Source of the DNA: Desulfosalsimonas propionicica
Lineage (GTDB): Bacteria; Desulfobacterota; Desulfobacteria; Desulfobacterales; Desulfosalsimonadaceae
NCBI RefSeq assembly: GCF_013761005.1
Contig: NZ_JACDUS010000016.1
Coordinates: 1-54,758, forward strand
Length of the DNA: 54,758 nt
Direction of reading: 5' to 3'
Part shown: in pieces, positions 30,804-40,167 of the stretch
Layout: every line of letters starts with the position of its first letter
Numbering within the stretch: the first letter of the stretch is position 1
Position numbers and translations under genes: made by a program
The notes under the pieces: model-generated
What the model was told of the DNA's origin: nothing
The model's input: only the letters and a program-made list of their open reading frames with translations
The model's database searches: none

Positions 30804-30856
30804 CGGACTTCGAATCCGTAGGCCGCAGGTTCGAATCCTGCCGGGCGCGCCAGCAA
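30804..30856 (+). repeat. attR-type repeat of E2
   Basis: Exact 53-bp copy of 21900-21952. Only the 3' part of the tRNA is present, so this is not a functional tRNA gene. Confidence 0.95.
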
Positions 30857-30862
30857 CTCAGG

Positions 30863-30894
30863 CATCTGAAATCAGACTTTTTACGGTGCCATCA
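30863..30894 (+). repeat. Tail fragment of the dispersed hairpin repeat
   Basis: CATCTGAAATCAGACTTTTT followed by ACGGTGCCATCA, immediately past attR. It was therefore probably just downstream of the tRNA-Arg gene before E2 integrated. Confidence 0.8.
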
Positions 30895-30959
30895 GAATTT
30901 CTGTTTCCCTATTATTTTAAAAGCTTTAAGTCCATTTTGGCTTTAAAAATCTGAAATGC

Positions 30960-32975
30960 TCAGGATTCGTTTCCGGCCCCATCCAGCACCTTTCGAACTG
31001 TCCCGGCCATTTTGTCCCTGAGCACCGGCTTTAGCAAAAATGCGTCAATTTCCGGATTGCCGTTTTTTTTCTCAATGTGTTCGCTAAACCCGGTACACAA
31101 AATAATGGGCATTTCAGGCCGCAGTTTTTTGAACTCCCTTGCCAGCATGTCGCCGGTCATGGTCGGCATGGTCATATCCGTTATCACCAGGTCGATTTTT
31201 CCGGGTTGTGCCTTAAACGCCTGCAGCGCCTCCATGCTGCTGGTGCGGGCAATGATCGTATAGCCCAGACTCGCCAGGCTTTGCTGTTCCATTTCAACAA
31301 TGGGCAGTTCGTCGTCAACCAGGAGGATGCATTCCGAACCCCGCGGGAGGGCTGTTTTATTTAAATTCCCGGGTTGTGGTTTCTTTCCCCGGATAAGCGG
31401 AAAGTATACATGAAAGGTTGATCCTTTGCCCACCCGGCTTTCAGCCTCGATGTATCCGTTGTGGCTTTTGACGATTCCGTGGACAATGGACAGACCCAGG
31501 CCCGTTCCCAGTCCTTTTTCCCGGGTGGTGAAATAGGGCTCGAATATGCGGTTGATGTGTTTTTCGGGTATGCCGGCACCGGTATCGCTTACTGCGATAT
31601 GAGCATAGTCCCCCGGTCTCAGACCGGGGTTTCTGTTTTGGATGCTATTGTCAAAGCGGGTGGCTTCAATCGTTACTGTCATTGTCCCCACGCCATTTTC
31701 CATGGCATGCTTGGCGTTGGTGGCCAGGTTGATGATTATCTGGTGAAGCTGGGTGGGATCTGCATTGATCATCAGGTTATTATCGGAAATGTTTTCCACC
31801 AGGTCAATGGACGAGGGCAGGGTGGAGCGAAGCATTTTCAGGGCCTCTTTGATCATAGAGACGACAGAAACAGGGCGGGCGTCTTCTTCTATCGGCCGGG
31901 CAAGGGTGAGGATCTGTCGAATCAGGTCTTTGGCCCGCAGGCCGGCCTCGTTTATCCTGGCCAGGTTCTGATGAGGCAGCGAGTCTTTTTCCAAATGATC
32001 CTTCGTAAGCTCGGCATACCCGATAACCGATGAAAGGATGTTGTTAAAATCATGGGCAATGCCGCCGGCCAGGGTGCCGATGGCTTCCATCTGATGGGCG
32101 TGGCGAAGCCGGGCCTGAAGGCGTTGTTTTTCTTTCTCGGCGATTTTGCGTTCGGTCACATCCCGGGCGATGCCCCTGTATTTCAAAGGGCTTGCCTGGT
32201 CATCTTTTACAAGGGTAAGAGAGCTTTCGATATGGCGGATCGAGCCGTCTTTTCCGATCAATTCCCAATCGATAAATCGCCAGGGTTCGCCGGTTTTGTT
32301 CACAGACATCACGGCCCGGGAGATTTTTTTCCTGTTTTTTTGATCCATGAAATTTTTGGCCGGCATTCCAATCAATTCCTCCCTGGAACAGCCAAGTATC
32401 CTGCAAAGGGCCTGGTTGCAGAACAGGATCTTATGGTCCATGTCAATTTCATAAAATCCATCCTCGATGCTTTCAAGGATGTTTCGGTATCTTTGTTCGC
32501 TTTCCTGAAGGGCCTGCTCCATATTTTTTCGTTCGGTAATATCCACCAGCATTCCCTGAATGCCGGTGATTTCTCCGTTTTGGAAAATGCCCCGGGCGTT
32601 GGACATCACCCACACATACCCGCCGTCTTTGGTCAGGTAGCGGTATTCCGTTGCCACCCCCTTGCCTGAGGCGACTTTTTCAAAAAAGTCAAGCCGGTTG
32701 GGCAGGTCTTCGGGACAGACAAAGTCGATATAGCAGCGGCCGATGATTTCATCAGGCCTGTAGCCACTGATTTTTTCCACATTGGGTGTGATGTAGGTCA
32801 CTGTGGCATCGAAATCAGTGAGATACAGGACTTCATTGAGGTTTTCGATGAGCTGGCGATAGGTGTCCCGCTGATCTTTGAGATTTTTTACCTGTTTTTT
32901 GAGGGCATTGTTTTCCTCCTGCAGGCGCTGGATTTGCTGCTGGGAATTTTTGCAATCAGGGCTTGAATCCATCAT
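30960..32975 (-). CDS. Hybrid sensor histidine kinase (PAS-PAS-HisKA-HATPase-REC)
   Basis: 671 residues from the ATG at 32975 (CGGAG upstream). An N-terminal coiled coil (about 5-45) is followed by two PAS domains with PAC motifs ending DITERKN and DVTERKI. The HisKA box is GTLAGGIAHDFNNILSSVIG (phospho-His in AHDFNN), then the N box INLATNAKHAM, G1 VSDTGAGIPEKH and G2 GLGTGLGLSIVHGI. A receiver domain forms the last ~120 residues, with phospho-acceptor Asp in DLVITDMTMP. No transmembrane segment is visible, so a cytoplasmic signal is likely. No adjacent regulator gene; the output partner is unknown. Confidence 0.93.
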   Translation of the reverse strand: MMDSSPDCKNSQQQIQRLQEENNALKKQVKNLKDQRDTYRQLIENLNEVLYLTDFDATVTYITPNVEKISGYRPDEIIGRCYIDFVCPEDLPNRLDFFEKVASGKGVATEYRYLTKDGGYVWVMSNARGIFQNGEITGIQGMLVDITERKNMEQALQESEQRYRNILESIEDGFYEIDMDHKILFCNQALCRILGCSREELIGMPAKNFMDQKNRKKISRAVMSVNKTGEPWRFIDWELIGKDGSIRHIESSLTLVKDDQASPLKYRGIARDVTERKIAEKEKQRLQARLRHAHQMEAIGTLAGGIAHDFNNILSSVIGYAELTKDHLEKDSLPHQNLARINEAGLRAKDLIRQILTLARPIEEDARPVSVVSMIKEALKMLRSTLPSSIDLVENISDNNLMINADPTQLHQIIINLATNAKHAMENGVGTMTVTIEATRFDNSIQNRNPGLRPGDYAHIAVSDTGAGIPEKHINRIFEPYFTTREKGLGTGLGLSIVHGIVKSHNGYIEAESRVGKGSTFHVYFPLIRGKKPQPGNLNKTALPRGSECILLVDDELPIVEMEQQSLASLGYTIIARTSSMEALQAFKAQPGKIDLVITDMTMPTMTGDMLAREFKKLRPEMPIILCTGFSEHIEKKNGNPEIDAFLLKPVLRDKMAGTVRKVLDGAGNES

Positions 32976-33320
32976 ATGCTCCGACAGAAAGGGTAAAATC
33001 AAAACAAGGATATGTATGCAAAAAAGAGTTACTACAAAATTTCATAGTTTTACAACCCCAATGTTATCTTTTTTTATACACCTATTCTTGGATAAAGATG
33101 AATGCATATAAAATCGAACGCTTATTAAAAAATGTAGGTGTTTTCGCTGAAGACAAAGCCTGCCTGTTTTTTTTCGTTTTTTCCAAAATTTTGAAAACAA
33201 TGACCACGGGCAGGGATGGGCTGCTTGGCTTCAGGCTGGAAAGGACACAACTCGGGGTTGATGTAAATGGCAGTACATGATTGAAAACAGGGCGGGTTGG
33301 ATTCGAACTTTTGGCAGGCC

Positions 33321-33476
33321 TTATAAAAGCCCCCGGCCCTGGTACCACTTCATGGTCTGAACAAGGCCTTGGCTGAGGCTGACCCGTGGCCTGAATCCAA
33401 GCTCATTTCTGGCACGCTGGAGATCCCAGCCCCGATTGGTCGTAAACCCCGTCCCCCCGGTCACCAGAACCTTCAT
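33321..33476 (-). pseudogene. Collapsed NDP-sugar epimerase/dehydratase relic
   Basis: A 51-residue open frame joins the extreme N-terminus of an SDR epimerase (MKVLVTGGTGF, the dinucleotide-binding start) directly to the extreme C-terminus of the same family (WDLQRARNELGFRPRVSLSQ, then GLVQTMKWYQ). About 270 residues of the middle are missing. The frame is intact and has a good AAAGGAG upstream. The stretch 32976-33320 upstream of it holds only AT-rich sequence with no gene I can support. Confidence 0.75.
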
Positions 33477-33998
33477 AGATTGCTCCTTTGTGTTTTATCA
33501 GCCGGTGTTTTATAGCCGGGTATACAGGGCCAGTACGGATTTTTAACAAATTTCTTGTATTGGATGCTCAAATTGCGCCGGCTCCTGGTAGTGAGCTCAT
33601 GCGGCCATAAAGATTCTGTTGTGCTTATAGGTGCAGGGGCCATCATTGTCGGCTGGCTCTATGGAGTGGGCGGCAATTGATCAGTTTTTGCACTATGGGC
33701 ATATGCGCGTCTGATTATTCCGCATCTATGGATTCCGGCCCGGTGAAGGATCAATAAAACATATTCGCTTAACCTCCGCCCGGCTCATAAGCCACTTTTT
33801 GACTGACGATATAAACCGGATATATTATGTATTACGGATAAAACGCTAAAAATTCTGGACACGATCTGTGAAGATGCGCTTATATCAATTGGATGAACCC
33901 GTTTTCCAATTGCCGCTTTGAAAGGAGTGCGTGTTGTGTTGCCGCCCCCCGTTCGCATATCAAGTAGGCGTTATGTGAAGACCAAGGAGTTGTAGAAA
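33477..33998. other. Intergenic region, nothing recognised
   Basis: Apart from the ribosome-binding site AAGGAG of the antiporter gene near 33984, no gene, RNA or repeat was recognised. Short open frames lack coding character. Confidence 0.5.
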
Positions 33999-36152
33999 AT
34001 GATTGCTGGAAATGAATTTGTGGAAATAGCCGCTATTTTGGGCATTGCAACGCTTACCGGAATCATCGGGCAAAAATTGCGGCAGCCGTTGATCATCATG
34101 TTTCTGGCAACTGGCATTCTGGCTGGTCCCTCGGTTCTGGGCATTATACATAGTTATGAGCAAATTGAGCTTCTGGCCCATATCGGCATAGCCCTTCTGT
34201 TATTTATTGTCGGGCTGAAACTCGATCTGAATCTGATCCGTACCACAGGTCCCGTCGCCCTGGCGACCGGCCTCGGACAGATCGTGTTTACGTCTTTTAT
34301 CGGGTTTATCATTGCCATTGCCATGGGCCTGTCTTATCTGAGTGCGGCTTATGTTTCGGTTGCGCTTACTTTTTCAAGCACGATCATTATCGTAAAGCTC
34401 CTGTCGGACAAAAAAGAAATCGACTCTCTCCATGGCCAGATTGCTATTGGCTTTCTAATTGTTCAGGATATCGCCGCCATTTTGGCTCTGGTCGTCTTGA
34501 CGACATTGGGGGCATCTGTTGGCGGGGAGAGTCCGGGTTATGTCTCGTTTCTGACGATTGGCGCAAAAGGTGTGGGACTGCTGGGTGCGGTTGCCCTGCT
34601 GATGAAATATGTCACTCCTTACCTGACCCGGCGACTCGCGCATTCCCTGGAACTGTTGACGCTGTTCGCAATCGCATGGGCGGTTATTCTCGGAGCGGGA
34701 AGTGATCTGTTGGGATTCAGTAAGGAGGTCGGCGCATTTCTGGCCGGTGTCTCACTGGCGTCCACTGCCTTCAGGGATGCGATTGGCGCACGGCTCACAG
34801 GCCTCCGGGATTTTCTCCTTTTGTTTTTCTTCATCGATCTTGGCGCTCGATTGGATTGGTCCATGGTGGGCTCGCAATTGGGTGCATCCCTTGTTTTTTC
34901 CCTCTTTGTTCTTCTCGGCAATCCGCTCATTGTTCTGGCCATTATGGGAATCATGGGATATCGTCGCCGCACCGGTTTTCTTGCCGGTCTCACGGTGGCC
35001 CAAATCAGCGAGTTTTCCCTTATCGTAGCGGCACTGGGACTGAGTATCGGCCACATTAACGAAGAAACGATGGGATTGATCACCCTCGTGGGGGTGGTGA
35101 CCATATTCCTGTCCACCTACATGATCCTCTATTCCTATCCCCTTTATCGTATTCTATCCTCTCTATTGAAGATTTTTGAAAGGCGCAATCCTTACCGGGA
35201 GACGGACATAGACACCTTTGCGGAAACAAGACCAGTCGACGTCATTTTAGTGGGATTGGGCAACTATGGCAGCGGGCTGATGGAAAACCTTCTGCGACGA
35301 AAAAAATCTATCGTGGGAATCGACTTCGACCCCGGCAGTTTAGATAACTGGCGCAAGAAAGGGGTGCCTGTTCTTTACGGGGATATGGCGGACCCGGAGA
35401 TGCATGAACAATTGCCATTGAAAAAGGCGCGATGGGTTATCAGCACCGTTGGTTCCGAAGAGATGAATTTGGCACTTATCCAGAATCTCAAGCAAGAAGG
35501 TTATACGGGAAAGGTGGCCTTGACGGCGACAAACAGCCAGGAAGCTGCGGAGTTTGAAAGAGCTGGCGCCAATTTGGTATTTCGGCCTTTTCAGGATGCA
35601 ACGGAACAAGCGGCCGATGCGTTGACTTATGCGATGGATTTTCTTCCGGAAAGCGTAGATTGGCCTGTCTCGTTTCTCGAGTTGCGTATTCGTTCGGATG
35701 CCTCGGCCGCCGGGCGAACCATACGAGAACTTCCGTTATCGGCTTCAGGCATATCTGTCCTGGCGGTCAGTCGGGGAGGGCGCACCTTTTACGAGCCGAA
35801 GCCGGATTTCAGTGTTTTCCCGGCCGATCGGCTGCTCCTCATGGGAGATCCAGAGGGCTTGAAGGAGGCTGAAACCATGCTCAATCAACTTGAAGCGCAA
35901 AGAGATGCAGAAGACACAGACCGATTTGAAATAGCCGAAATCCAGGTGTCGGAGAATTCGGACCTTTCAGGCAAATCTTTGGCGGAGCTTCATTTCCGGC
36001 AAAAATTCGGCGCAAACCTGGTCGGCATTCGCAGAGGACAGGATCAGATCACAACGATCAACCCTGCGGAGCACTTGCAGGGGGGGGATTGTCTGATTGT
36101 TATCGGCAGGTCGAGCGCTATCAAAGAACTCAAGAGTCTGGCCCCTGTTTAG
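33999..36152 (+). CDS. KefB-type monovalent cation:proton antiporter with TrkA-N and TrkA-C domains
   Basis: A 717-residue inner-membrane CPA2 antiporter. About twelve hydrophobic segments span residues 5-390, beginning EIAAILGIATLTGIIGQKL; HIGIALLLFIVGLKLDLN and HGQIAIGFLIVQDIAAILAL hold the conserved acidic residues. RCK/TrkA-N follows (about 410-530) with VILVGLGNYGSGL and an acidic GIDFDPG loop for NAD(H). One or two TrkA-C domains (about 555-715) end the protein. AAGGAGTTGTAGAAA precedes the ATG. It probably exports K+ or Na+ for pH or osmotic control. It is a single-gene unit, convergent with the ketosynthase operon. Confidence 0.93.
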   Translation: MIAGNEFVEIAAILGIATLTGIIGQKLRQPLIIMFLATGILAGPSVLGIIHSYEQIELLAHIGIALLLFIVGLKLDLNLIRTTGPVALATGLGQIVFTSFIGFIIAIAMGLSYLSAAYVSVALTFSSTIIIVKLLSDKKEIDSLHGQIAIGFLIVQDIAAILALVVLTTLGASVGGESPGYVSFLTIGAKGVGLLGAVALLMKYVTPYLTRRLAHSLELLTLFAIAWAVILGAGSDLLGFSKEVGAFLAGVSLASTAFRDAIGARLTGLRDFLLLFFFIDLGARLDWSMVGSQLGASLVFSLFVLLGNPLIVLAIMGIMGYRRRTGFLAGLTVAQISEFSLIVAALGLSIGHINEETMGLITLVGVVTIFLSTYMILYSYPLYRILSSLLKIFERRNPYRETDIDTFAETRPVDVILVGLGNYGSGLMENLLRRKKSIVGIDFDPGSLDNWRKKGVPVLYGDMADPEMHEQLPLKKARWVISTVGSEEMNLALIQNLKQEGYTGKVALTATNSQEAAEFERAGANLVFRPFQDATEQAADALTYAMDFLPESVDWPVSFLELRIRSDASAAGRTIRELPLSASGISVLAVSRGGRTFYEPKPDFSVFPADRLLLMGDPEGLKEAETMLNQLEAQRDAEDTDRFEIAEIQVSENSDLSGKSLAELHFRQKFGANLVGIRRGQDQITTINPAEHLQGGDCLIVIGRSSAIKELKSLAPV

Positions 36153-36280
36153 CGGCTCGGATGTCTCTTATTTCAAAACATTCTCAGGCGGAATGGAGCC
36201 ACGGCATATGCCTGGATTGCGCCAGGATTCATTTTCCTGAATCGGTTTGATTCCGGGGCGGCAAATGGAAGGAAGGTTTT

Positions 36281-37387
36281 TTAGGTTGATATAGACGGGG
36301 TTCGACCCGTAAGCAGAAAAAAGGAATAATTTCTGTCCAGAAAATGGTTGCAGACAAGAACTGTCCGAAGCGGACGACCGGACGTGGCTGGATCGGCCAG
36401 GACGGACTCGGGGATGGTGCGGGTTTTCAATATCCTGGCCCCGAGCCAGACGCCGAAAGAAGATGCCGTGGCGTATTCGCCTGTTAAATGTTTAAAAAGC
36501 ACTTCAGCGGCATGGCTGAAAAATTTTTTCCGGAGTTCCATGCTCCATTTGTCCCGGACAATGTCGCCGCTTGCCCCGTTTACAAAAACATCGATATCTT
36601 CCGGCCCGATCCCGTTGGCCTGCAGAAAATCGGTTAATTCTTCACACAAAAACGGAAAATCCGCGGGTCGGTAAACAGTGTGGAGGCTTTGCAGCAGGCA
36701 CCAGGAGTGGGGAAACGCCTGACCGGAAACCGTGAAAAACGCCATTCCTTCGCCCTGGAGGGTGCCTTGTGTACGGCTTTCAAAGAGTTTCAGATTGCTT
36801 GTCTTTTCTTTTTTTACATATCCCAGCCTGGCATAATCGCTGTACTGGACGTGATGGGCCTGGTCAAAAGAACCGACCAAAACATTTTCTGCTTCCTTTT
36901 CCCGGACAAGCAGCATGGCGTCTTGTACGGCTGTTTCAAAGGCAAAGCCTCTGCCGGCATAAGTGTTGTTATACCCCATGCACTTGACCGTCAGGGCGAT
37001 GAGACCGGAAAGTGCATTATAGGTGCTTTGCATAAAATAAGTCGGGGTGAGTTGCTGTTCATTCTGCTGCAGAATTTCGAGTAAAAATTTTCCCATGTCT
37101 TCCTGAAAACCGTAACCCGTGGCGGTTATAATGGCATCCGGTGTTTCCAGCCGGGCGTTTTGAAGACAGATAGTGGCGGCAGAAAGTCCCATGCGCAGCA
37201 TACGGCTGAGCCGACGCATCTGGAAAGGGTTGATGTAATCTTTGAAATTCGGCTGAATGCAGGTCAGTACATTGCCGCCATACTCGGTGACCTCCGGCAG
37301 AAATGCTTCGTTGTCGTATGTCTGCTGAGGCGAAATAACGCCCGCACCGTTGATATAAATATTTGGGCCGTTGCCGTTGATCAGCAT
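36281..37387 (-). CDS. Ketosynthase-like protein lacking catalytic residues (chain-length-factor-like)
   Basis: A 368-residue thiolase-fold protein that follows and overlaps the active ketosynthase by 7 bp. By eye the active-site Cys position in QSTYNALSG is Asn (compare STACASAA), the first His motif is replaced by VNGASGDIV, and the second by TGEYATASSFGVWLGA, with Glu for His. All three catalytic residues therefore appear lost. In type II systems a dead partner (KSbeta/CLF) pairs with the active enzyme and sets chain length, and that is the inferred role. It is the last gene of the operon. Confidence 0.82.
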   Translation of the reverse strand: MLINGNGPNIYINGAGVISPQQTYDNEAFLPEVTEYGGNVLTCIQPNFKDYINPFQMRRLSRMLRMGLSAATICLQNARLETPDAIITATGYGFQEDMGKFLLEILQQNEQQLTPTYFMQSTYNALSGLIALTVKCMGYNNTYAGRGFAFETAVQDAMLLVREKEAENVLVGSFDQAHHVQYSDYARLGYVKKEKTSNLKLFESRTQGTLQGEGMAFFTVSGQAFPHSWCLLQSLHTVYRPADFPFLCEELTDFLQANGIGPEDIDVFVNGASGDIVRDKWSMELRKKFFSHAAEVLFKHLTGEYATASSFGVWLGARILKTRTIPESVLADPATSGRPLRTVLVCNHFLDRNYSFFLLTGRTPSIST

Positions 37388-38589
37388 TTTGCAAAGAGCA
37401 GCGATGTGGTGCTCCCTCCGAAACCAAGCGAGTTTGAAAGAATATATCTGAGCCCTGCGCCCGGCCGCAATTCCGTTACCGGCCGTATGCCAAGCTCTTC
37501 CATGGGCCGGCTGAAGTTGAGATTGGGAAATATTGCATCATGCTCAAATCCCATAAGACAAAACGCCGCCTCCACGCTGCCGGCCGCAGAGGTGGTGTGC
37601 CCGGTGTAAGGTTTTGTGGAACTAAACGGCGGCACTTGATCCTTGAAAAGCGCCCGGACAGACAGACCTTCTGACAGGTCATTGTTTTCTGTGCCCGTGC
37701 CGTGAGCGTTGATATAATCAACATCTTCCGGGGCTATCCCGCCCATGGCCAGGGCTTTCCGCATCGCCTGAAGTGTTCCCGTCCCCTCCGGGGAAGAAGC
37801 GGTCTGATGAAAGGCATCATTTAAACTGGCATAGCCGCACAGTTCGGCAATGGCCTTTTTCCCCGGATGCCCCAGCCGCTCTTCGGCTTCGAGAACAAGG
37901 AAACCGGCACCCTCGCCCAGGTTCAGGCCGTTGCGATTGTGATCAAAAGGCTTGCACAAATCCCTGTCCAGAATTTTAAGAGAGTTGAAACCGTTGATGG
38001 TGACTTTGCTCAAAGCCTCGCTGCCCCCGCAGATCATAATATCGGCCAGCCCGTTTGCGATCAGCCGTGCACCGAAAATAATGGAATTGGCAGCTGACGC
38101 ACAGGCCGTGCTGACCGTGGCGAGATACCTTTTCATGTTCAGGATATCGGCCATGCGTTCCGTGTGTTCCCCGGGATCTCCGGTATCAAGAAACGCAAGA
38201 AAGTCTCCGGTGCTTTCGGGGTCCTGCAGCTCGTAGTAGTAGCTTTCAAGCTCCCGGATTCCGCCGGCGGTTGTAGCCGAAACAAGACCCGCACTGGTCG
38301 TTTCGGCTTCCGTAAGCCCCGCGGAATCAATGGCTTCGCGTGCCGCAATAAGGCCCAGAAGCGTTGTGCGGGAAAAACCCGCTTTTGTCGGAACCCCTGC
38401 ATAACGGCACAACGCATCGTCGGACAATTTGATTTCACAGCAGTAAATCTCATCACGATGAACCGTTTGGAGGAAATCAAGTCTTCCGTATCCGCTTCTT
38501 TCATTCCTCAGGGAGGCGAAATTCTCCGGGCCATTGCTGCCAATGGCGGTAATAATACCATAACCGGTTATAAAGACGCGACGATTCAT
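37381..38589 (-). CDS. Beta-ketoacyl-ACP synthase II family (FabF-like) ketosynthase
   Basis: A 402-residue condensing enzyme with all catalytic residues: Cys in VSTACASAANSI, His in INAHGTGTENND and His in TKPYTGHTTSAAGS. Other hallmarks are RVFITGYGIITAIG, CGGSEALSK, NRNGLNLGEGAGFLVLE and SNSLGFGGSTTSLLF. It overlaps the ACP stop (ATGA) upstream and the dead ketosynthase downstream, so the three are stoichiometrically coupled. It presumably elongates an ACP-bound acyl chain; the N-terminal part diverges from housekeeping FabF. No acyltransferase gene is present, so malonyl-ACP would come from the host pool. Confidence 0.92.
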   Translation of the reverse strand: MNRRVFITGYGIITAIGSNGPENFASLRNERSGYGRLDFLQTVHRDEIYCCEIKLSDDALCRYAGVPTKAGFSRTTLLGLIAAREAIDSAGLTEAETTSAGLVSATTAGGIRELESYYYELQDPESTGDFLAFLDTGDPGEHTERMADILNMKRYLATVSTACASAANSIIFGARLIANGLADIMICGGSEALSKVTINGFNSLKILDRDLCKPFDHNRNGLNLGEGAGFLVLEAEERLGHPGKKAIAELCGYASLNDAFHQTASSPEGTGTLQAMRKALAMGGIAPEDVDYINAHGTGTENNDLSEGLSVRALFKDQVPPFSSTKPYTGHTTSAAGSVEAAFCLMGFEHDAIFPNLNFSRPMEELGIRPVTELRPGAGLRYILSNSLGFGGSTTSLLFAKC

Positions 38590-38858
38590 ATCTGACCGTT
38601 CTCGTAAACATATTCCGCGAGGGTCCGGACGTTAACCATGATCTTTCGTGCCACTTTCGAATCCGTGATTTTGATGCCGTAGTGTTGCTCCAGCATGACG
38701 GTCAGCTCCAGGGCGTCAATGGAATCCAGGCCGGTGACTTCACCAAACAGGGGCATTTCTTCATCGAGTTCCTCCGGATCCATGTAATCAATATCCAGGC
38801 GTTCCAGTATCTGTGATTTTAGCTGGGGGATCAGATCTTCAATAGTCGTGTGCATCAT
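38586..38858 (-). CDS. Acyl carrier protein
   Basis: A 90-residue acidic carrier protein with the phosphopantetheine serine in GLDSIDALELTVMLEQHYGI. It is slightly longer than housekeeping AcpP. It overlaps the ketosynthase start and follows the ABC permease by 25 bp. It is inferred to hold the growing chain and present it to the BtrH-like protein. Confidence 0.92.
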   Translation of the reverse strand: MMHTTIEDLIPQLKSQILERLDIDYMDPEELDEEMPLFGEVTGLDSIDALELTVMLEQHYGIKITDSKVARKIMVNVRTLAEYVYENGQI

Positions 38859-38883
38859 TGTCTTTCTGTTTATTTATTGCGTA

Positions 38884-40167
38884 TCAACCCACATTTCTTA
38901 ATCTGTGAATCAGGATACTTGCCGTTAACGCGGCAAGCGCAAATACTGTCAGTTTTATCAAATCCGGAAGTATCATAGATGTTCCGGCACTTCGCAGAAA
39001 AAGATCATTGAATGCTTCAAGCCCCCAGTTCAGAGGGGAATAGGGACTGATGTGCTGCATAATATCGGGCATGGCGAATACCGGCACCCAGACGCCGCCC
39101 AGGGCTGCCAGAATCACCACTGAAATGGCGCCGAAAGAAAGGGCCTGCTGGGGCATTTTAAAGTAAACGGCAATGAGCAGGCCATATCCCGTGGCAGCCA
39201 TTGCAACCGCCAGACCTGTAAGAACGATGCCCAACGGGTTTGTTCCCAGCTCCAGTTTGCCAAAACCGATAAGGGGCATCAGGTAAAGACCGACACAGAT
39301 CATTAAAGCCAGCTGCACCAGGCAGACAAACAGATAAAAGACAAACTTTCCCGAAATCACGGGCGTATGGGAGCCGGATATCAGGCGAAGCCGGAGCATA
39401 CTGCCGTCTTCACGCTCCTTGATGAAATTTCCCGCCAGGGGAAACAGGATAAAAAACATGGCAAACATGGACCAGGCCGGCACGTTATGCTGAACAGCGC
39501 TAAGCTCAATTTCCGGGCGCTTTTTTTTGGAAGCAATCGCCTGGTCCACCCGTATCATCTCTGAAAAATCGGCTGTACTTTCCGGTTGCTTTCCGGTGCT
39601 GCCGAGCTGCGCCTGCATGGCCCGGACAAACCACTCAAGCTGGACACCGGCGATCCGTTTTTCCAGTGTCGCAGCCACGGTCTGCTTGTAATCGGCCTTG
39701 ATCGTGGGTTCAAAGAGGATCTCCAACTTCACCGGGGGGTCATCTTTTTTGTCCACAGGTTGTGAAGCGGAACCATGGCGGGAAAAAATGTTATCAGCTG
39801 CGCTTTGTATTTTTTTTTGCAGGGAAGCTGTTGCGTTTTCGGGAACAATGACCGCTGCCTGATATTTTCCCCGCTGCACCAGCTGCCTTGCCTGGTCCCG
39901 GGTCAAAGTCTTTCCTTCTGATTTTGGGATCAGGTTGATGTTGGGCGAATCCTGCAACAAGCTCTCAATGGCCGCGCTTAAGGCATCACGGTCCTTGTCG
40001 ACTATCAAAATGTCGATTTGGGTCTGCCGGAGCGCGCGAAAGGCGTTGGATTGAATACTGGTCATGACGATCACCAGGATCAGCGGCATAAGAAGAATCA
40101 GGGCCAGACTGCCCGGGTCCCGGACAAGGAGAAGAAATTCTTTCCAGATAGTGGCCAGAACCTTCAA
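38884..40167 (-). CDS. ABC-2 type transporter permease
   Basis: 427 residues. One N-terminal transmembrane segment (LALILLMPLILVIVMTSIQ), a large extracytoplasmic domain (about 40-225, including RGKYQAAVIVPENATAS), then five C-terminal membrane segments (from NVPAWSMFAMFFILFPLAGN to LTVFALAALTASIL). This is the NatB/YhaP-like exporter layout. It overlaps the ATPase gene by 4 bp, so the two form one exporter, probably for the product of the adjacent ketosynthase pathway. Confidence 0.9.
   Translation of the reverse strand: MKVLATIWKEFLLLVRDPGSLALILLMPLILVIVMTSIQSNAFRALRQTQIDILIVDKDRDALSAAIESLLQDSPNINLIPKSEGKTLTRDQARQLVQRGKYQAAVIVPENATASLQKKIQSAADNIFSRHGSASQPVDKKDDPPVKLEILFEPTIKADYKQTVAATLEKRIAGVQLEWFVRAMQAQLGSTGKQPESTADFSEMIRVDQAIASKKKRPEIELSAVQHNVPAWSMFAMFFILFPLAGNFIKEREDGSMLRLRLISGSHTPVISGKFVFYLFVCLVQLALMICVGLYLMPLIGFGKLELGTNPLGIVLTGLAVAMAATGYGLLIAVYFKMPQQALSFGAISVVILAALGGVWVPVFAMPDIMQHISPYSPLNWGLEAFNDLFLRSAGTSMILPDLIKLTVFALAALTASILIHRLRNVG

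Noticed and set aside
30804-30856. Second tRNA-Arg gene
   Set aside because: Only the 3' 49 nt of the tRNA are present; it is the attR copy.
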